Part shown: positions 60,458-64,000 of the stretch, piece after piece
Position numbering within the stretch: position 1 is the first letter of the stretch
Layout: every line of letters starts with the position of its first letter
Origin: Craspedostauros australis
Lineage: Eukaryota > Bacillariophyta > Bacillariophyceae > Mastogloiales > Achnanthaceae
DNA length: 64,000 nt
Assembly (NCBI GenBank): GCA_026770025.1
Contig: JAMXDE010000019.1
Coordinates: 620,001 to 684,000 of the forward strand
Direction of reading: 5' to 3'
Notes under the pieces: model-generated
The model's input: the letters and a program-made list of their open reading frames with translations, nothing else
Databases searched by the model: none
What the model was told of the DNA's origin: nothing
Translations under genes and position numbers: made by a program

Positions 60458-62364
60458 ACATCCTCCAAGGATGTATGCAGATCCGTCTCTGGGATCGTCT
60501 CTGTCTCGGCTGCTTCCAGTAAGCGATTGATCACAACCGAATTGGCGAGAATCTCTTCAATCGATCTGAAGTTCTCGGATAGGATGGATCCCATCATGTT
60601 AACCCATATCGGTCTGAGTACTCCTCTTTCCACTCCTGGGAACAGGCTCACTCCTGCTTCCATCACTGCATCGAAGATGAGTTGCTTCTGGATCACCAAT
60701 GCTGTCTCTGTCGCATATGGGACGGTATCATGACGATGAAGGTAGTTGAACCTGTTGGGATCTTCGATTGGTGGGAAGTCGATATTCCCTGGATAGACGA
60801 CACGCTCGTTTGGATTGAAGCTGTCGTCTGGATGATTGCCGTCCTCGGATTCGTCGCTGTCATCCTTGTCGAAGATGCCCGATCTGTTGTTCCCCGCTGC
60901 TGGAGGAGGAGGCGCCGCGGCGCGGCGCGTTTCGTCTTGATTGATGAAGGTTCCCGTTCTTTCGTATCTCCCAGCTTGAGGAGGAGGCAACTCGTCGCGG
61001 TTCGCCTCGTCGTCTTCATCTGCGCCGTCCTTGTCGGCGTCGTCGTCATCGCTCATGGCCTCTTCGATGTCGCTGTCGTTGGCCTCGTCCATCTCAGCTT
61101 CGTCGCTGTATGGACCGATCAGGTCGTGCGCGTTGAAGCAGCATTCGTAGCTCACTTCGTGTCTTGGATCCACCTCGTGGATGATTGGCTCCTCGCTGAG
61201 CCACTCCGGGATGATCTCATCATCCTGCACTTCGTTGTCACTCCCGACGTACTCGAAGTTATCGAAGAAGGAGTCTTCGATGTAGTCGTCGGACACCAAC
61301 ATGCAGAGCGGCATGTCCTTTGCTGAGAGTACCATCTCGTGTCCGCTCTTGTCGTGTCCTTCCGTAGCTGTGTTGGCCTGCTCGTCGGCCTTCTTCTTCT
61401 CGTTGAACTTCTTCTTTCGGCACTCTGCCTCGCGGTGTCCGAAGATGCCGCAGTAGTTGCATTTGCCCTTGAAGCCGCTTCCTTTGTTGCGATTGTTGTT
61501 GCGCTTTCCGTTCATCTTGTTGTTGTTGTTGTTGTTTTTCTTGTTGTTCGATTTCTTGCGTTCTGGGCAATCGGCGGATCTATGGCCATACACGCCACAG
61601 TTGTGACAAGTACCCTTGAAGTTACCAGTGCTTGCGAAGCCGGTATCGTTGCTCTTCGTGTTGCTGTCTTGGAAGTCGTCGACGTATGCTTTGCCTCCTC
61701 TGTGCGTAGCGTATGCAGTGCAGAGTACTCCTCTGATCGCGTTGATGGTAACCAGCTCTGGATTGAACGTGAGTTGGTGTTGGAAGTACATGATGTGAGT
61801 TTTGTATTTGTTGCTCACCGTGCTGAGGATTTGCATGATCATTTCCTCGTCCGTGATCTCATACTTGACATCGTGGAGACGCGATTGTAGACTCTCGAGT
61901 TGCGTGATGTAGGTGTCGGGGTCAGTGTCTCTCTTCATCTTTTTGTTGTTGAATTGGCGCTTGAGTTTGATCTTTGTCACCGCATCGGATGGTCGGAACG
62001 TCTCCGCGAGAACGTTCCACGCTGCGTGTGCGTCTCCTTTGGGGTAGTCGTCGGAGATGCATTGGTTGATGTACTGGATAGCCTGCTTGCCCTTTCCTTT
62101 CTCTGCATCCATCATGAGGATCAGATCGCTGAAGCAGTCGCATCCCAGCTCGTAGATCTCCTCCATCGCTTCCTTGGCTTCATCGGCGGCTGCCGCGATC
62201 TCACTCACTGTTGGTACCTTGGTCTTGCCCAACATCACGTCTTTCGTCTTCTGTGCACGAGCGTATGCCTTCGCTTGGGACTCCCATGCGCTGTAGTCTT
62301 CCTGTTCACCGCTGAACATTGGCGCCTTGATGCGTCGCTTGTTCATGTTGGCTGATGTCGCCAT
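60265..62364 (-). CDS. Copia C Gag
   Basis: I take the ATG at 62364 as the start (MATSANMNKRR). The frame is open further upstream to a TAA at 62554-62556. The Gag core (KAPMFSGEQEDYSAWESQA and following) is of the Copia type. Two zinc knuckles are present: CHNCGVYGHRSADC near residue 253 and CNYCGIFGHREAEC near 299, separated by an Asn/Lys run. A long Asp/Glu-rich region follows. The last 60 or so codons look out of frame, because the natural continuation is in the pol frame. The overlap with pol is about 290 nt, counted from the pol-frame stop. Confidence 0.88.
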   Translation of the reverse strand: MATSANMNKRRIKAPMFSGEQEDYSAWESQAKAYARAQKTKDVMLGKTKVPTVSEIAAAADEAKEAMEEIYELGCDCFSDLILMMDAEKGKGKQAIQYINQCISDDYPKGDAHAAWNVLAETFRPSDAVTKIKLKRQFNNKKMKRDTDPDTYITQLESLQSRLHDVKYEITDEEMIMQILSTVSNKYKTHIMYFQHQLTFNPELVTINAIRGVLCTAYATHRGGKAYVDDFQDSNTKSNDTGFASTGNFKGTCHNCGVYGHRSADCPERKKSNNKKNNNNNNKMNGKRNNNRNKGSGFKGKCNYCGIFGHREAECRKKKFNEKKKADEQANTATEGHDKSGHEMVLSAKDMPLCMLVSDDYIEDSFFDNFEYVGSDNEVQDDEIIPEWLSEEPIIHEVDPRHEVSYECCFNAHDLIGPYSDEAEMDEANDSDIEEAMSDDDDADKDGADEDDEANRDELPPPQAGRYERTGTFINQDETRRAAAPPPPAAGNNRSGIFDKDDSDESEDGNHPDDSFNPNERVVYPGNIDFPPIEDPNRFNYLHRHDTVPYATETALVIQKQLIFDAVMEAGVSLFPGVERGVLRPIWVNMMGSILSENFRSIEEILANSVVINRLLEAAETETIPETDLHTSLEDVCAYSYASVHASTHTIQSQDLIKATRFHRTTRNYPMTWMTETIILHTTKMESTKTTTTAASTTR

Positions 62365-62553
62365 GTTGGTTCGTTGTTTCGTCGTTGGTGCGCTCGCGCC
62401 CTTGATTTCCGTCGGTTTCTGTGTTGTCACTTTTTCGATTTTCGCCTGTTGTTGCGCGGAGATTGTTTTCGTCACAAATTCTCCTCCTGGTGGTGTCTCA
62501 CTTTTCCCACTCTGTTTGGCTGTGCGAATGCTCTTCGTCACACCAGTCTCCTC

Positions 62554-62769
62554 TTACTTGATCGCCTCGGGAATCCTCTTCTCCTTACGATGTTGTCTTG
62601 CAGACTGTTCCTCTTTGGTCTCGTTGATCGCGCTTGCGTCTGCGCCTGATAGGACAGTAGCCGCGGCTGCTTCCTTCTCTTGTCGTGGTGGAGTCTCACT
62701 CGCACCTTCTTCTCTCTTGATAGTCAGATTGGACAGAGGGATGTCTTTCAATTCCTCTTCCTCGCTCAT
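62554..62769 (-). CDS. Gag N-terminal extension ahead of an in-frame stop
   Basis: 71 codons from ATG 62769, acidic then basic (MSEEEELKDIPLSNLTIK, then SETPPRQEKEAAA), in the same frame as Gag. The frame stops at a TAA and resumes at once towards Gag, where SETPPGG recurs. The stop lies inside CAAGTAAGAG, a good match to a 5' splice site. It may be an upstream frame, a first exon, or the true Gag start with one nonsense mutation. Confidence 0.45.
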   Translation of the reverse strand: MSEEEELKDIPLSNLTIKREEGASETPPRQEKEAAAATVLSGADASAINETKEEQSARQHRKEKRIPEAIK

Positions 62770-62851
62770 TCAGCCTGCTGCTCTTGAATGATGTTGATCT
62801 TCCTCGCACGATCCGATCCGCGGGCTCGCCCTGATCTATCGTTTATAAACG

Positions 62852-63652
62852 TGTTGGCAAGTTCCGCTCACGGTAACCTACGAACGTGGAAGATGGTGTT
62901 GGTTGATAGTCGTCTGTTTGCTATTTCATTACGTTGGCACTCCGATACTCTTGGTGTCCGTTTGTTCTCTTGCCCGATGCTCTGGGCGCTTCAATCTGTT
63001 TCGTAGATTCGGTCTCTGACTATGAGTCGGTATGCGAGATCCTCTCTCGCTCCTCTCTGTACTCTCTCTCTCTCTCTCTCAACATCGTGTACTCGTGCTA
63101 CACGATATTCCGTGTTCAATGCGTGCTCCGCATTTGACACTCTGTTCATTCAATACTGGCTTTTACTCCATGAGTACTTACCATTTGAAGTTCACCTTCA
63201 GTATTCATGATGCTGATGCCCTCTTCAGTCATCGGATCTTTGCCTCCTGCTCTGACTTGGAGACAGCTGTCGACGTGGTGACATGTTGACATCCTGTCGA
63301 CGTCAGTGGGCGTCCTTCTGCTCTCCAGATGTCACGTTCCATTGATGATGCAGTAGTCTGTCAGATGATATCGTCATCTGAGGTTTAGTTGGGAAGTACC
63401 TTGAGATTCTCTTGGTACCATTGATGCATGGACGGACGATCTTCTGATTTTCTCAGAAATCGTTATTTGCAAATTTCCTCCAGAAATCTTGCCCCTTTTC
63501 GTGTGTTCCATTTCCCCTGTAATTCTGACGAATCACAGCATACTATCGACACGAGTATAGTTATACCGTTCAAGTGTGTATGAGAGAATAACAGGTGAAC
63601 GATGCACATATACACGTACATCTTGACGTATACTCACATGTACATCTCGACA
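62852..63652 (-). repeat. 5' LTR of Copia C
   Basis: 801 bp. The internal region begins beside it with CGTTTATAAACG (62840-62851), a 12-bp palindrome at the primer-site position, as in Copia B. Confidence 0.92.
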
Positions 63653-63708
63653 GTTGTGGAGGCTGCAAGGATGTGTTGCACTTCTGGCAGTGTGCAGGGG
63701 AGGTGCCA

Positions 63709-64000
63709 TGTTGGCAAGTTCCGCTCACGGTAACCTACGAACGTGGAAGATGGTGTTGGTTGATAGTCGTCTGTTTGCTATTTCATTACGTTGGCACTCC
63801 GATACTCTCGGCGTCCGTTCGTTCTCTTGCCCAATGCTTTTGGCGCTTCAATCTGTTTTGTAGATTCAGTCTCCGACTATGAGTCGGTACGCGAGATCCT
63901 CTCTCGCTCTCTCTGTATTCTCTCTCTCTCTCTCTCTCAACATCGTGTACTCGTGCTACACGATATTCCGTGTTCAATGCGTGCTCCGCATTTGACACTC
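63709..64000 (-). mobile_element. Further LTR of the Copia C family, cut by window edge
   Basis: Begins with the same TGTTGGCAAGTTCCGCTCAC as the other two LTRs and matches them with a few differences to the end of the window. It lies 56 bp beyond Copia C in the same orientation. It may be a solo LTR or the 3' LTR of another element. Confidence 0.85.

Larger units (their letters stand above)
55697..63652 (-). mobile_element. Copia C, minus strand
   Basis: 7956 bp with LTRs of 802 and 801 bp that differ at a few percent of positions. On the coding strand the LTRs begin TGTCGAG and end CCAACA. Gag and pol are long and open but in different frames. The flanks do not match (ATGCA before 55697, GTTGT after 63652), so no target duplication is seen. 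Another LTR of the family starts 57 bp further on. Pol is close to that of Copia B. Confidence 0.92.

Noticed and set aside
60265-60556. Programmed -1 slip heptamer in the gag-pol overlap
   Set aside because: I looked for XXXYYYZ patterns on the coding strand and found none that fits the gag frame.

Overview
The window looks like nuclear DNA of a diatom (a stramenopile alga). The main reason is the dominance of Ty1/copia elements resembling the diatom CoDi group, found beside one Ty3/gypsy element, a MORN-repeat protein gene and a large orphan DDE-like gene. No bacterial gene organisation is seen. I could run no database search, so the organism assignment is an inference.

Region 1-29.6 kb is a nest of insertions. 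A degenerate unit with 45-bp terminal inverted repeats (1441-29605, flanked by TTAT) was entered by an old, decayed Copia element (2391-28311, target duplication GCAGG). That Copia was in turn entered by three younger elements: an intact-looking Gypsy (3874-9130, CCGCT) and two apparently identical 7402-bp Copia A copies in opposite orientation (10138-17539, CTACA; 19002-26403, TACGA). Every boundary was set by matching LTR ends and target duplications. When the inserts are ignored, the old Copia reads gag, protease, integrase and RT/RNase H in order.

Region 29.6-40.2 kb holds a MORN-repeat gene (30137-32782). Copia B (32864-40211, 968-bp LTRs that look identical) sits 81 bp beyond its stop codon. 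Copia B keeps an open RT/RNase H segment, but its gag, protease and integrase region is badly decayed.

Region 40.2-55.7 kb is the least repeat-dense part. It carries several weak open frames, two related 21-bp minisatellite arrays, and a long minus-strand gene with a DDE-transposase-like core broken by one base (48204-52105). It also carries a 1-kb tandem repeat, a 1.0-kb terminal-inverted-repeat element inserted in a small open frame (54141-55151), and a tRNA-like sequence.

Region 55.7-64 kb is Copia C on the minus strand (gag and pol in different frames). Its protease and RNase H each lack a catalytic Asp. A further LTR of the same family begins at 63709 and runs off the window.

The left edge cuts an uncharacterised minus-strand open frame (1-663). 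Few genes here are clearly non-mobile: the MORN gene is the best supported, and the DDE-like gene may itself be transposon-derived.
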